In this document: positions 8,681 to 16,607 of the stretch, one piece after another
Layout of the letters: each line of letters begins with the position of its first letter
Position numbering within the stretch: the stretch's first letter is position 1
DNA from: Bacteroidetes bacterium 47-18
GTDB taxonomy: Bacteria; Bacteroidota; Bacteroidia; Chitinophagales; Chitinophagaceae
Length of the DNA: 64,000 bases
NCBI GenBank assembly: GCA_001897155.1
Contig: MKSF01000007.1
Span: 92,457 to 156,456 of the forward strand
Direction of reading: 5' to 3'
Position numbers and translations under genes: made by a program
The notes under the pieces: model-generated
Seen by the model: only the letters and a program-made list of their open reading frames with translations
Told to the model about the DNA's origin: nothing
Databases searched by the model: none

Positions 8681-9083
8681 GGCTGAATGTGTAGTGCAGA
8701 CACTACGGGTCTTGAAGGTTGAAATGAAAATTGAATTACATGTAATCTTTGCTGTTAACAAGCACTAAAGTAACGCAAGTTAAAAAGTTACCAAAGGGAA
8801 AAACCCTCCTGTTATTTTTTTATCTTCCTTCCTGTTTTGCATAGGGAAAGCATCGCTTCCTGAAACATATCATCAAACGATTCACAAAGCTGGCCGATGT
8901 TACGTTGATTCCGTGTCTGAATGTGGGAGTAAGAGCTTTATCAGCGATGACTCCGGCTTTAACTGCTCTAACATACATGATGTGCCAGGATTCTTCCCTT
9001 AAAAAATCAATTTATTTATCACCCCGGGCAACTAATTCCGGCAGCACTGCATTTATTAATTAAAGGCATTCGGAAAATATTAC
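8681..9083. other. Intergenic stretch between divergent genes
   Basis: Holds the 6-bp dyad at 8691-8706 and AT-rich sequence up to the sigma-factor start. No convincing promoter box, ORF or repeat is visible. Confidence 0.45.
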
Positions 9084-9644
9084 ATGCAGCATCCATACGA
9101 AAAAGACGAATACAGGTTATACCGGGATTGTAAGCAGGGAAATCATGCCGCACAACGGTGGATATATAACGCATACTACCCGATGGCCGTAGCTGTATGC
9201 CTGCGCTATGTTGGCAGTGTATCTGATGCGGAAGAGGTCGTTGCCGACTGCTTTATCAGTTTCTTTAAAGCGCTGCAGCAGACATTCCGGTATCAGGACG
9301 GCGGCAGCATGAAGGCTTACCTTAAGAAGATCGCAGTGAACCAGTCGCTGATGTTCCTGCGGAAGCAGCGCCATTCTTTTGAAGAAATGGATGAGCGGTA
9401 TGAGCAGGTGGCCGATGTGGACCTGGACGCGCTGGGGCAATTGTCAGCAAAGGATATCCTGAAAGTGTTACAGCGGTTGCCTCCCGGCTATCGCACGGTC
9501 TTTAATATGTATGTGCTGGAAGGCTACAGCCATGCTGAGATCGCGGAAGCGCTGCACATATCTGAGGCTACTTCCAGGACCCAGTTGATGAAAGCCAAAT
9601 TACAATTACAAAAAATATTGAGCACCTATGAAAGATATGTTTGA
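9084..9644 (+). CDS. ECF-type RNA polymerase sigma-70 factor
   Basis: 186 residues with the two sigma regions of the extracytoplasmic-function class. Region 2 (residues 15-85) contains the core-binding and -10 recognition segment with SDAEEVVADCFISFFK. Region 4 (about 125-180) is a helix-turn-helix with LPPGYRTVFNMYVLEGYSHAEIA. It directs RNA polymerase to a small regulon. The next gene overlaps by 17 bases and encodes a single-pass membrane protein, the usual arrangement for a sigma factor with its anti-sigma or effector partner. Confidence 0.93.
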   Translation: MQHPYEKDEYRLYRDCKQGNHAAQRWIYNAYYPMAVAVCLRYVGSVSDAEEVVADCFISFFKALQQTFRYQDGGSMKAYLKKIAVNQSLMFLRKQRHSFEEMDERYEQVADVDLDALGQLSAKDILKVLQRLPPGYRTVFNMYVLEGYSHAEIAEALHISEATSRTQLMKAKLQLQKILSTYERYV

Positions 9645-10299
9645 GGAACAGCTAAAAGCTAAGCTGGAAGAGCTGGAATCGGACCCGGAAGTAGCAGGGA
9701 TGCTGTCTTCAGGAGCGATCTGGGACAAGATAAGCCGGGCACAAAATCCGCTGCCGCAGAAAAGGCTATGGCTGCCGCGAATGGCTAAGATAGCGGCGGC
9801 GCTGGTGATATGTTCCGGTATCGCCCTGCTGCTGAGGCCCCGGCAGGAAAGCACAGGGCTGCTGACACAGGCGGTGGATCAGGCAGGGACCGGGAAGCCC
9901 CTGAAGGACAAGCCTGTATTGGAGCAGGCGCCGGATATTCCTGCTACAGCCGGTCTGCCGCCTGCCTTACGGAAGGAGCAGGCAGCTACCGGCCGCAAAG
10001 AAGCGCCTTCACCGGCCGGCAAGGTACAGCCCGTACCGGCGCACAGGGATGTTGCGGAACGGGTACCGGATTCTATCTATGTCTCTGTCGTACCCGAAAT
10101 ACAGGTCCCCCCGGAGGTAAGTGCCCCGGCCAGGCAAACGACGATAGTGTACCTGAGCGACCTGGAAAAAGAAACGCCTGCGGCGCCCGCACCCCGGAAA
10201 GCCCTGGCATCCAGTAAGACGCTGCGTTATATTGAAAGTAACCAGGGAGCATATACCTGTATTCCTCCTATGGTATTCCTGAACCAAATCTTAAAATAA
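9628..10299 (+). CDS. Single-pass membrane protein, probable partner of the sigma factor
   Basis: 223 residues. A cytoplasmic N-terminus of about 50 residues is followed by one transmembrane helix (MAKIAAALVICSGIALLLRP) and a Pro/Ala-rich periplasmic region. This is the topology of anti-sigma factors, but I see no zinc-binding anti-sigma motif, so the role is inferred from topology and the 17-base overlap with the sigma gene. The proline-rich middle (PAPRKA, PVPAHRD) is probably a disordered linker. The following gene starts 7 bases after the stop. Confidence 0.7.
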   Translation: MKDMFEEQLKAKLEELESDPEVAGMLSSGAIWDKISRAQNPLPQKRLWLPRMAKIAAALVICSGIALLLRPRQESTGLLTQAVDQAGTGKPLKDKPVLEQAPDIPATAGLPPALRKEQAATGRKEAPSPAGKVQPVPAHRDVAERVPDSIYVSVVPEIQVPPEVSAPARQTTIVYLSDLEKETPAAPAPRKALASSKTLRYIESNQGAYTCIPPMVFLNQILK

Positions 10300-10305
10300 A
10301 TAGCA

Positions 10306-11382
10306 ATGAATCTGAAAAAAATCCTGGCCGTGACCATATTCGGCCTGACCGGCACCTGCCTCTATGCGCAACAGACCCGTACCAATTTCATGCTTGATAC
10401 GGTGCAAAAAAGGATCACCCTGACCAAAGAGCTGCCCGGAAAAGGGAAAGCGATCGTACAGATGGCCTTTAAGGAAGACTGGCAGGGTGAAGCGGAAATG
10501 CAGCACCTGGCGACCCTTGCGGGTGATCAGCTCAAACGTTTGCAGCCTGATTTTAAAGATGCGCTGACGCAAAAGAAAGTATATATAGAGCTGCCCCAGG
10601 ATGAAAGCTATGTGAAGATCGCCTATGAAGAGATAGCCCCCGCTCATAGGGAGCTGGTCTATAAGGACAATGCCTATCACCCGCTCAAAACTATGCAGGA
10701 TTCGGTATTTATATTGAAGTCTTACGGCACATACTCCAAGCCGCTTACCTTATCGGATAATAAGGATACCCTCAGCCGTATGGTATTGTACACCTTTGTG
10801 GTCAATGACGTCAGCGCATTTGACAGGGAGCCTTTGCGTGACAGCATCGGGCGGGCCGCTTCGTCCTTTTCTGCCTATCTTAACGATCCCCGTCGCCAGC
10901 GGGCCTTGAATGCGGCAGGGAACAGCAGGCGTTTCATGCAGGATGTAGGTATCGGGCTGACCTATTTCAATGACCGCTTCGGCATAGCGATGGATGTCGG
11001 TTACGGGATATTATTCAACAAATACTCGCGCAATGCTTTCTTTGTAATGGGAAAAGTGGGAATGATCATGAATTACCGCTATCCTTTGTACCAATCCAAT
11101 ATGTACATGAACTATAACATTGAGTTCGGATCGGCTGATATGAGCACCAGCAGGGGCTTATGCAATAAATATTCGATTGGTTTCGGCTTTTTCCATGGGA
11201 ACTATGACTACGGGAATCATACCGTTACGCAGCAGATACCCAATATGGCCAGGATGTACATTAACCTGCCCGTTGCGGCCAAGCTTAATTTTGGACTGGA
11301 TCTCTATACCAATTTTATATTGAATAAGGATAATCCCAGGCAGGCGGCAATGATAGCGTTGTACCTGAAATACAATCTTTAA
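10306..11382 (+). CDS. Exported protein of unknown function in the sigma operon
   Basis: 358 residues with a signal peptide (MNLKKILAVTIFGLTGTCLYAQ). The N-terminal half is mixed and carries a lysine- and glutamate-rich globular segment; the C-terminal half (from about residue 205) has aromatic-rich alternating strands (YFNDRFGIAMDVGYGILF, MNYRYPLYQSNMYMNYN) that suggest an outer-membrane barrel. I do not recognise a family. It is the third gene of the ECF sigma operon and may be its main target or envelope sensor. A hairpin terminator lies 83 bases downstream. Confidence 0.7.
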   Translation: MNLKKILAVTIFGLTGTCLYAQQTRTNFMLDTVQKRITLTKELPGKGKAIVQMAFKEDWQGEAEMQHLATLAGDQLKRLQPDFKDALTQKKVYIELPQDESYVKIAYEEIAPAHRELVYKDNAYHPLKTMQDSVFILKSYGTYSKPLTLSDNKDTLSRMVLYTFVVNDVSAFDREPLRDSIGRAASSFSAYLNDPRRQRALNAAGNSRRFMQDVGIGLTYFNDRFGIAMDVGYGILFNKYSRNAFFVMGKVGMIMNYRYPLYQSNMYMNYNIEFGSADMSTSRGLCNKYSIGFGFFHGNYDYGNHTVTQQIPNMARMYINLPVAAKLNFGLDLYTNFILNKDNPRQAAMIALYLKYNL

Positions 11383-11464
11383 AAAAAGATCATAATGGTA
11401 CCCGGTCAGTTATATCTGGCGCTGCTGGTCCAAGGCCGCCCGGAAATAGATAGTCAGTTAAATG

Positions 11465-11498
11465 AAAGCGCCCGATAGGTTATCGAGCGCTTATACTT
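11465..11498 (+). terminator. Probable terminator of the sigma operon
   Basis: Stem AAAGCGC-c-CGATA / TATCG-a-GCGCTT with loop GGT at 11465-11492 followed by ATACTTTT. An isolated AGATAGTC (11448-11455), the right end of the dispersed repeat, precedes it. Confidence 0.6.
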
Positions 11499-11617
11499 TT
11501 GGGAGCTATGGAGTTATGCTTACGACTACTCATTTTTTATGCTCTATCTCCTGCAGCTTTTCCCGGAAAAATTCTTTTTATGTGATCTGCCTGCCGTTCT
11601 TAAGCTTAATATAAAGT

Positions 11618-11766
11618 GACTATCTGCTTACAGGCAATAACCTTTTATTACCGATACGCCTCGCTGAACGGTGTTCTCTCTGCGGATCAGATACCGCTTT
11701 TGCTATAAATGTACTGAGGGTTTTGGTCATTCCGAACGGATGTGAGGAATCTCTTATAATAATTTA
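11618..11766 (+). repeat. Dispersed repeat, copy C (lacks right end)
   Basis: Begins with GACTATCT at 11618 and carries the full core through GAGGAATCTCTTATAATAATTTA, then stops where copy D begins. The two form a direct tandem. Confidence 0.8.
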
Positions 11767-11769
11767 AGT

Positions 11770-11961
11770 GACTATCTGCTTATAGGAAACAGCTTATTCT
11801 TACAGATACGTTTTGCTCAAAAGTGTCCTCTCTGCTGATCAGATACCGCTTTTACTATAAATGTACTGAGGGTTTTGGTCATTCCGAACGGATGTGAGGA
11901 ATCTCTTATAATAATTTACTTTGTAGCTTATAACGACTTTGTTTCCTATATATAGATAGTC
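11770..11961 (+). repeat. Dispersed repeat, copy D
   Basis: 192 bases from GACTATCT (11770) to AGATAGTC (11961). The left arm has AGGAAACA and the right arm TGTTTCCT, where copy A has AGGCAACAA and TTGTTGCCT, so both arms changed together. The sequence 11962-12194 after it holds no recognised feature. Confidence 0.85.
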
Positions 11962-12194
11962 AGTTAATATAACTGGGTGTCCCGCCCGGGCAGGAAGAAC
12001 ACGCGATACCTGTAGTAAATCATGCGATGTTTTTATCCTGCTGCCGGCTTTTTCAGCCTGGTGTGTAAATAGCGTATCACAGCCCGCGATAAAAAACCGG
12101 GCGGAAGACCTGTCCGGCACACGCCTCAATACCTGGTCGTCTGCGTTAATAGCCGGGTTGCGCTTATGTTCATCTTCAGGCAGTCCTGCTTATA

Positions 12195-12836
12195 TCACAG
12201 GTTATTGAACGCATACACATAATCCAATTCAATAATGGCGTGATGCGCACGGCCGATATTCTTTTGTGTACCGGTAATTTCATAAACTGCCGTAAGGTGT
12301 TCTCCTTTTTTCTCTACTCCTTTCCTTTGAGGGGTCAGCTGATGTGTTTTCAGGAAATTTTCAAACGCGTCCAGGTGTGATGTCCGGAGGCTTTGAAAAG
12401 TGATATGGATGACCTGTACGGAATAAACCCCGGACAGTAAGCTTTCCATCTTCTGGAAGAGCGAAAGGATCACTACCATGCACAGGGTAAGCATAAAACC
12501 CAGGGGATAATTACCAAACCCGATGATCATACCGATGCCTGCCATCGACCAGATAACAGCCGCTGTTGTCAGTCCCTGCACGTTAAACTTACCCTGGTAA
12601 ATAACGCCGGCGCCTATAAAGCCGATCCCGGTGACGATATTGGCGGCTATACGGTCATCAGAAATATTGCCCATACGGGAAGTGAGCGTGAAGATGGTCG
12701 AACCCAGGCAGATGAGAATGATGGTCCGGAATCCCGCGGATTTATTTTTGAATTCCCGTTCAAAGCCCACTATAGCCCCACACAGGACGGATATCAATAC
12801 AGTCAGGACGGGCAGATCTTCTAATCGGTCCAGCAT
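12195..12836 (-). CDS. MgtC/SapB-family membrane protein
   Basis: About 213 residues from the ATG at 12836, which gives the usual family N-terminus; an in-frame ATG at 12875 would add 13 residues. The first 140 residues hold four to five transmembrane helices with the MgtC hallmark GAIVGFEREFKNKSAGFRT and a conserved LGSTIFTLTS. A soluble C-terminal domain follows (about 75 residues, ACT-like). The family modulates magnesium homeostasis and, in some bacteria, F-ATPase; the role here is not shown. It is a single gene. Confidence 0.88.
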   Translation of the reverse strand: MLDRLEDLPVLTVLISVLCGAIVGFEREFKNKSAGFRTIILICLGSTIFTLTSRMGNISDDRIAANIVTGIGFIGAGVIYQGKFNVQGLTTAAVIWSMAGIGMIIGFGNYPLGFMLTLCMVVILSLFQKMESLLSGVYSVQVIHITFQSLRTSHLDAFENFLKTHQLTPQRKGVEKKGEHLTAVYEITGTQKNIGRAHHAIIELDYVYAFNNL

Positions 12837-12976
12837 ATTATGTCTTAGGTTAATGATGAATAATCGTACTGCCAAAGCATTGATGCTATAACGGTTTCGG
12901 GTTTGGAAAGTTTATTTATGAACATTTTGAAAGCGCTGTTGCCTGGGTATCCCGGGCGCTGTGGGTTCCAATAAAT

Positions 12977-13012
12977 AACCCCTTAACAAAACAAGCGTTT
13001 TGTTAAGGGGTT
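12977..13012. terminator. Perfect hairpin between mgtC-like and hmp genes
   Basis: 16-bp perfect arms AACCCCTTAACAAAAC / GTTTTGTTAAGGGGTT with loop AAGC. No T run follows on either strand, so use as a terminator is uncertain. The remaining spacer (12837-13189) shows no gene. Confidence 0.5.
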
Positions 13013-13189
13013 GCGCCCTGATGCTATCTTTATCGGTGTTTTTGCCTGATAACCCGATAAGCTAATATTATCCTACAGTGATGAAAAAACGATACCCGGA
13101 AAAACAGGACTACCGCAATACGCCCTTGCTTTAGGCAGCCTCAATCCATTGTCGGGTCCGGCCTGTAAGATCATCCAGTTTTGAGCAGC

Positions 13190-14398
13190 TTATTGCAACT
13201 GTAAGGAAGAAGGACCAAACTCCTCGAAATGTATGGCGTCCTGCTGTATACCATTAGCGACCAGGAACCGGTAATGCTTGCTGATAAACGGTGCCGCTCC
13301 GCAGATATAATAGTCGGTCTCCTGGTTCAGGATTTCATTTTTTAGCAATTCCAGCTCTACCTGCCCCTGGTAGTGATTTTTATGTTGCAGCGGCGCGTCC
13401 TCATAAAAAATATGCTGGTTGAGGTTCCGGTAATGTTGTCCTATTGCAGCTACCTTGTCCTTAAAGGCGTGGACCCGCTCGCTGCGGCAGCCGTGTATCC
13501 ATGTCACGGGGAGCTGCTGTGCTGCCGGATCACCGGCAATATCTTCCAGCATAGAGAGCAACGGCGTCTGTCCCACACCGCCGCTGATGAATACCTTGTG
13601 CGACCGACTTTGCTTATTCAGCACGAAAGAGCCGGCGGGAGCAGTCAGCTCGACAATAGCGCCTTCCTGTATATGGTCGTGGAGCCTGTTGCTGATCATA
13701 CCGTCCGGGTGCTGGCTCCCGGCTTCACGTTTTACGGAAATACGGTAATACCGGCCGTTAGGGGAACAGGATATGCTGTACTGCCGGGGCTGCATAAGGT
13801 TCAGCTCTGGCAGGAACAGGCGGAGGCTGATATATTGCCCCGGCAGGTATGAGGCCACATCGCCGCCATCCGCAGGGTAGAGGTAAAAGGAAGTGATCTC
13901 TGCCGATTCCCGGACCTTCTCTTTTACGATAAACGGTCGCCAGCCGGTCCAGCCGCCTTGCTTTGCTATCTGCTCATCGTATATTTTCTGCTCGTGACCG
14001 CTCATGATGGCCGCCAGTTGCTGGTAGGCCAGGGTCCAGGCTTCCAGTAACTGCGGGCTGGCCGCCTCTCCCAGCACTTCCGCAATAGAAGCGATGAGGT
14101 GCCGGCCTACGATGGCGTAATGCTCGGGGCGGATATCCAGGCTAGTATGCTTCTGCCCGATATGATCTACGGCCGGCATAAGCGCAGCGGGATTTTCGAT
14201 ATGTTCGGCATAGGCCAGCACAGCCATGGCCAGGGCGGTCTGCTGCTTGCTGTTCTGCTGGTTGCCCATATTGAACATATGCTTCAGCTCCGGGTTATGT
14301 GTGAACATGCGGTTGTAAAAATGGGTGGTCAGCGATACGCCGTGTTCTCTCAATACGGGTACGGTGGCTTTCACTAATTGCATTTGATCTGTTGTCAT
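13190..14398 (-). CDS. hmp: Flavohemoprotein, nitric oxide dioxygenase
   Basis: 402 residues in the Hmp order: globin domain (1-145, proximal heme histidine at about 84 in IGQKHTSL), FAD-binding ferredoxin-reductase domain (about 150-255, RQYSIS) and NAD-binding domain (from about 265, ISGGVGQTPLLSML). It oxidises nitric oxide to nitrate with O2 and NAD(P)H in the cytoplasm. An Rrf2-type regulator gene lies upstream on the same strand, and an AATAAAxGAC dyad sits 47 bases before the start, so expression is probably NO-controlled by that regulator. Confidence 0.97.
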   Translation of the reverse strand: MTTDQMQLVKATVPVLREHGVSLTTHFYNRMFTHNPELKHMFNMGNQQNSKQQTALAMAVLAYAEHIENPAALMPAVDHIGQKHTSLDIRPEHYAIVGRHLIASIAEVLGEAASPQLLEAWTLAYQQLAAIMSGHEQKIYDEQIAKQGGWTGWRPFIVKEKVRESAEITSFYLYPADGGDVASYLPGQYISLRLFLPELNLMQPRQYSISCSPNGRYYRISVKREAGSQHPDGMISNRLHDHIQEGAIVELTAPAGSFVLNKQSRSHKVFISGGVGQTPLLSMLEDIAGDPAAQQLPVTWIHGCRSERVHAFKDKVAAIGQHYRNLNQHIFYEDAPLQHKNHYQGQVELELLKNEILNQETDYYICGAAPFISKHYRFLVANGIQQDAIHFEEFGPSSLQLQ

Positions 14399-14444
14399 AG
14401 CTATGAATGATTAAAAATTATTTCTTATTTCCTGTATTTTCTTT

Positions 14445-14470
14445 AATAAAGGACAAAAATGTCTTTTATT
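14445..14470. promoter_or_regulatory. Operator dyad upstream of hmp
   Basis: AATAAAGGAC-aaaaat-GTCTTTTATT, arms matching at 9 of 10 positions. A second copy is at 15351-15376. Both precede genes of the NO module, so they are the likely binding sites of the Rrf2-family protein encoded between them. Confidence 0.75.
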
Positions 14471-14483
14471 TGGGTAAAAAAAA

Positions 14484-14921
14484 CTATTTGTTCAGGGTGA
14501 GGGCACCGTCCAGCAGCTCCTGCTTAAACGCGCCGATGCTGGTATTATAAAGCATTTGCGTGAGCCGGTTCCTTACCTGCTTAAATTCATGGTGCAGCGG
14601 GCAGGGGTTGCTTTCCGAGCAATAGCTCAGGCCCATAGCGCAGCCGGTAAATATCTCATTTCCTTCCAGGGCGGTGATAATATCTGCCAGTGGACGCTTA
14701 AGCCCTTGGGGCTCGATATAGAAGCCGCCGTTGGGGCCTTTAACGGAGCAGATGATCCCTTCCTTGCTCAGCTTTTGCAGGATTTTGGCGAGGAAGTGCC
14801 CGGGCGAATTGATATTTTCGGCAATCTCCCTGATACCGGGACGGGCGCCGTCCGATGAACGGCTGGCGATATAAAAGACCGCCCGCATCGCATACTCGCA
14901 TGTTTTAGAAAAAAGTCCCAT
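14484..14921 (-). CDS. Rrf2-family regulator, NsrR-like
   Basis: 145 residues. An N-terminal winged helix (1-60, with SPGHFLAKILQKLSKEGI as recognition segment) is followed by a wing with KGPNGGF, and by three cysteines (C94, C101, C107) spaced as in iron-sulfur Rrf2 proteins such as NsrR and IscR. NsrR senses NO through its cluster and represses hmp. The position between hmp and a cupin gene, with matching dyads before each, supports the NsrR role over IscR; no isc genes are nearby. The cupin gene upstream ends 4 bases before this start. Confidence 0.9.
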   Translation of the reverse strand: MGLFSKTCEYAMRAVFYIASRSSDGARPGIREIAENINSPGHFLAKILQKLSKEGIICSVKGPNGGFYIEPQGLKRPLADIITALEGNEIFTGCAMGLSYCSESNPCPLHHEFKQVRNRLTQMLYNTSIGAFKQELLDGALTLNK

Positions 14922-14925
14922 TTGC

Positions 14926-15270
14926 TTAATTGTCCTTTATGACCTGTTGCACCCTGTCCGGCTGATCATTTTTATAGAGTGACAGCCTGACGATGCTGTC
15001 AGCAGCAGCTTTCAGGTCATGTACGATATGGCTTTCCAGGCTTACAAGGGAGCCTTTGGGCAAAGGGTGACGAACGCCTTCTACACCAAGATCAATAAAT
15101 CCTTCTACGATCTCGATGACAATAGGATAGGGAGCCTTATGGGCTTTCATTTCCTGTCCTTCCCGGAACACGATCCGTATTTCTTTACTATGGTCATTAT
15201 GGATCAGCACCTGGGCGGAAGGATGATGGTCGGAATAGCTTATATTGTCCAGCAGGGATGTTATTTTCAT
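14926..15270 (-). CDS. Small cupin-fold protein of the NO module
   Basis: 114 residues from the ATG at 15270 (MKITSLL...); an ATG at 15294 would add eight. The sequence shows a single conserved beta-barrel pattern with MKAHKAPYPIVIEIVEG, HPLPKGSLVSLESHIVHDLKA, matching small cupins. The metal ligands are partly present (His in MKAH and in SHIVHD). Its role is not known; similar small cupins occur beside NO and Rrf2 genes. It is transcribed with the Rrf2 gene, and the second operator dyad is 81 bases upstream. Confidence 0.75.
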   Translation of the reverse strand: MKITSLLDNISYSDHHPSAQVLIHNDHSKEIRIVFREGQEMKAHKAPYPIVIEIVEGFIDLGVEGVRHPLPKGSLVSLESHIVHDLKAAADSIVRLSLYKNDQPDRVQQVIKDN

Positions 15271-15350
15271 GACATTGTGACGCTCCCGGTACACAACGCC
15301 GGGGCCTTATCTTAATTGTGTATCACTCAGGTCAAAGGTAGGTATAATTT

Positions 15351-15376
15351 AATAAAAGACAAAAATATCTTTTATT
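15351..15376. promoter_or_regulatory. Operator dyad upstream of cupin-Rrf2 operon
   Basis: AATAAAAGAC-aaaaat-ATCTTTTATT, arms matching at 9 of 10 positions and almost identical to the dyad at 14445-14470. It implies autoregulation of the Rrf2 operon. Confidence 0.75.
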
Positions 15377-15596
15377 GTTCATCAAGCCGGGCAGGCTTAC
15401 AGGAGGCCTTTCTGCGGGGTATTCCTGTTGACATGCAGGGTGACTTTAATGGACCGGAGTGTGAGCACCCGGCGCACAGACCGGGCCAATCCTTTAAGCT
15501 CCCGCTATAATGTACCTGGAAAAAAAACGGACGGACCAAAGGAACAATGTACATTTTACGTCTGCTTTATATTGTTCACTTATCAAATCAGTATAT

Positions 15597-16436
15597 ATGA
15601 AAAAACTATTTACCAGCTTAACCTTATTATTGGCCGTATGCTCCCTGCATGGCCAGACTATTGCCGATTTATCCGTACAGATCATAAGCCCCCAGTCCGG
15701 CGCCAAATTTCATTATCTGGATGATGATATTTCCATCAGCTATATCCTGAAGAACAATGGACAGGATGCGATTGACTTTATAACGGATTCCATGGTTTCC
15801 GTAGGCGTTTACAGCTCAATAGACAGTGCTTTCCCTTCACCCGCCACGCAGCAGATGACTTATCTGCTTTCTCCTGAAAGCCGCTTTACCCTGGGAGTTG
15901 ATGAAGAGCTGACCTTTCATACCGATACCGTGAAAACGGGACGTTTATTTTCCCTCTATGAAACGCCGTTCCAGCCCGGGAATCAACCTTTCCTGTATCG
16001 TGATATGCCCAGGGCCGGTCACTTCGTCCTGTTCGTGCGGTCTATCGGGTTCGGCAGCGGGGATGCTACCGGTAATTGGGTAGAATCAAGCGATTATAAT
16101 GATCCTGTTGATTCCAATAATTTTAGCTTCGTCATCATTGAAATGCAGAGACCTATCAGCATTGGTGAGATAAATGCCTGTTCCGATGCCTTGCAGCTCT
16201 ATCCCAACCCCGCTGTTTCGGGAACCATATATTTCGATTACGAATTTGCAGGTACGGAGTCCGCGGCCGTCCGGGTGGCTGATGCAACAGGTAAGACTGT
16301 ATTGGTAAAGGATATTACCGGGAGCGGCATGCAGACCGTACAGGTAGATGTGTCAGCCCTTAATGCCGGCCTGTATATCATGGAGATCAGTACCGGCGGC
16401 CGGCGTGGTATCAGCAAGTTCACGGTGGAAAATTAG
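15597..16436 (+). CDS. Secreted protein with T9SS type A sorting tail
   Basis: 279 residues from the ATG at 15597, chosen because it begins a signal peptide (MKKLFTSLTLLLAVCSLHGQ). The middle (30-185) looks like an Ig-like/CARDB extracellular module: LSVQIISPQSGAKF, ISYILKNNGQD, VSVGVY. The last 80 residues are a T9SS sorting domain with LQLYPNP, an AG-rich VDVSALNAGLYIMEI and the ending SKFTVEN. It is exported through Sec and T9SS and probably anchored at the cell surface. It is a single gene closed by a strong terminator. Confidence 0.88.
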   Translation: MKKLFTSLTLLLAVCSLHGQTIADLSVQIISPQSGAKFHYLDDDISISYILKNNGQDAIDFITDSMVSVGVYSSIDSAFPSPATQQMTYLLSPESRFTLGVDEELTFHTDTVKTGRLFSLYETPFQPGNQPFLYRDMPRAGHFVLFVRSIGFGSGDATGNWVESSDYNDPVDSNNFSFVIIEMQRPISIGEINACSDALQLYPNPAVSGTIYFDYEFAGTESAAVRVADATGKTVLVKDITGSGMQTVQVDVSALNAGLYIMEISTGGRRGISKFTVEN

Positions 16437-16526
16437 CCGATACGGCAGAGACCCGGAAAAGAGCGACTGGCGGTCAGAAAGGTCTGCCAGGGTACAACAC
16501 TTGTAATGAAAAACAGGTCAGAATAA

Positions 16527-16563
16527 AAATGACCGGGTAAAACCTGATTTTACCCGGTCATTT
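16527..16563. terminator. Bidirectional terminator
   Basis: 16-bp perfect stem AAATGACCGGGTAAAA / TTTTACCCGGTCATTT with a five-base loop between the convergent T9SS cargo gene and ligD. Confidence 0.9.
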
Positions 16564-16607
16564 CTTTAAAGCCAACTAAAAAAGCGAGGTTTCCCGGCGC
16601 CTTCATT

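Noticed and set aside
11839..12129. 96-codon minus-strand frame
   Set aside because: It runs antisense through repeat copy D and has no recognisable protein features.
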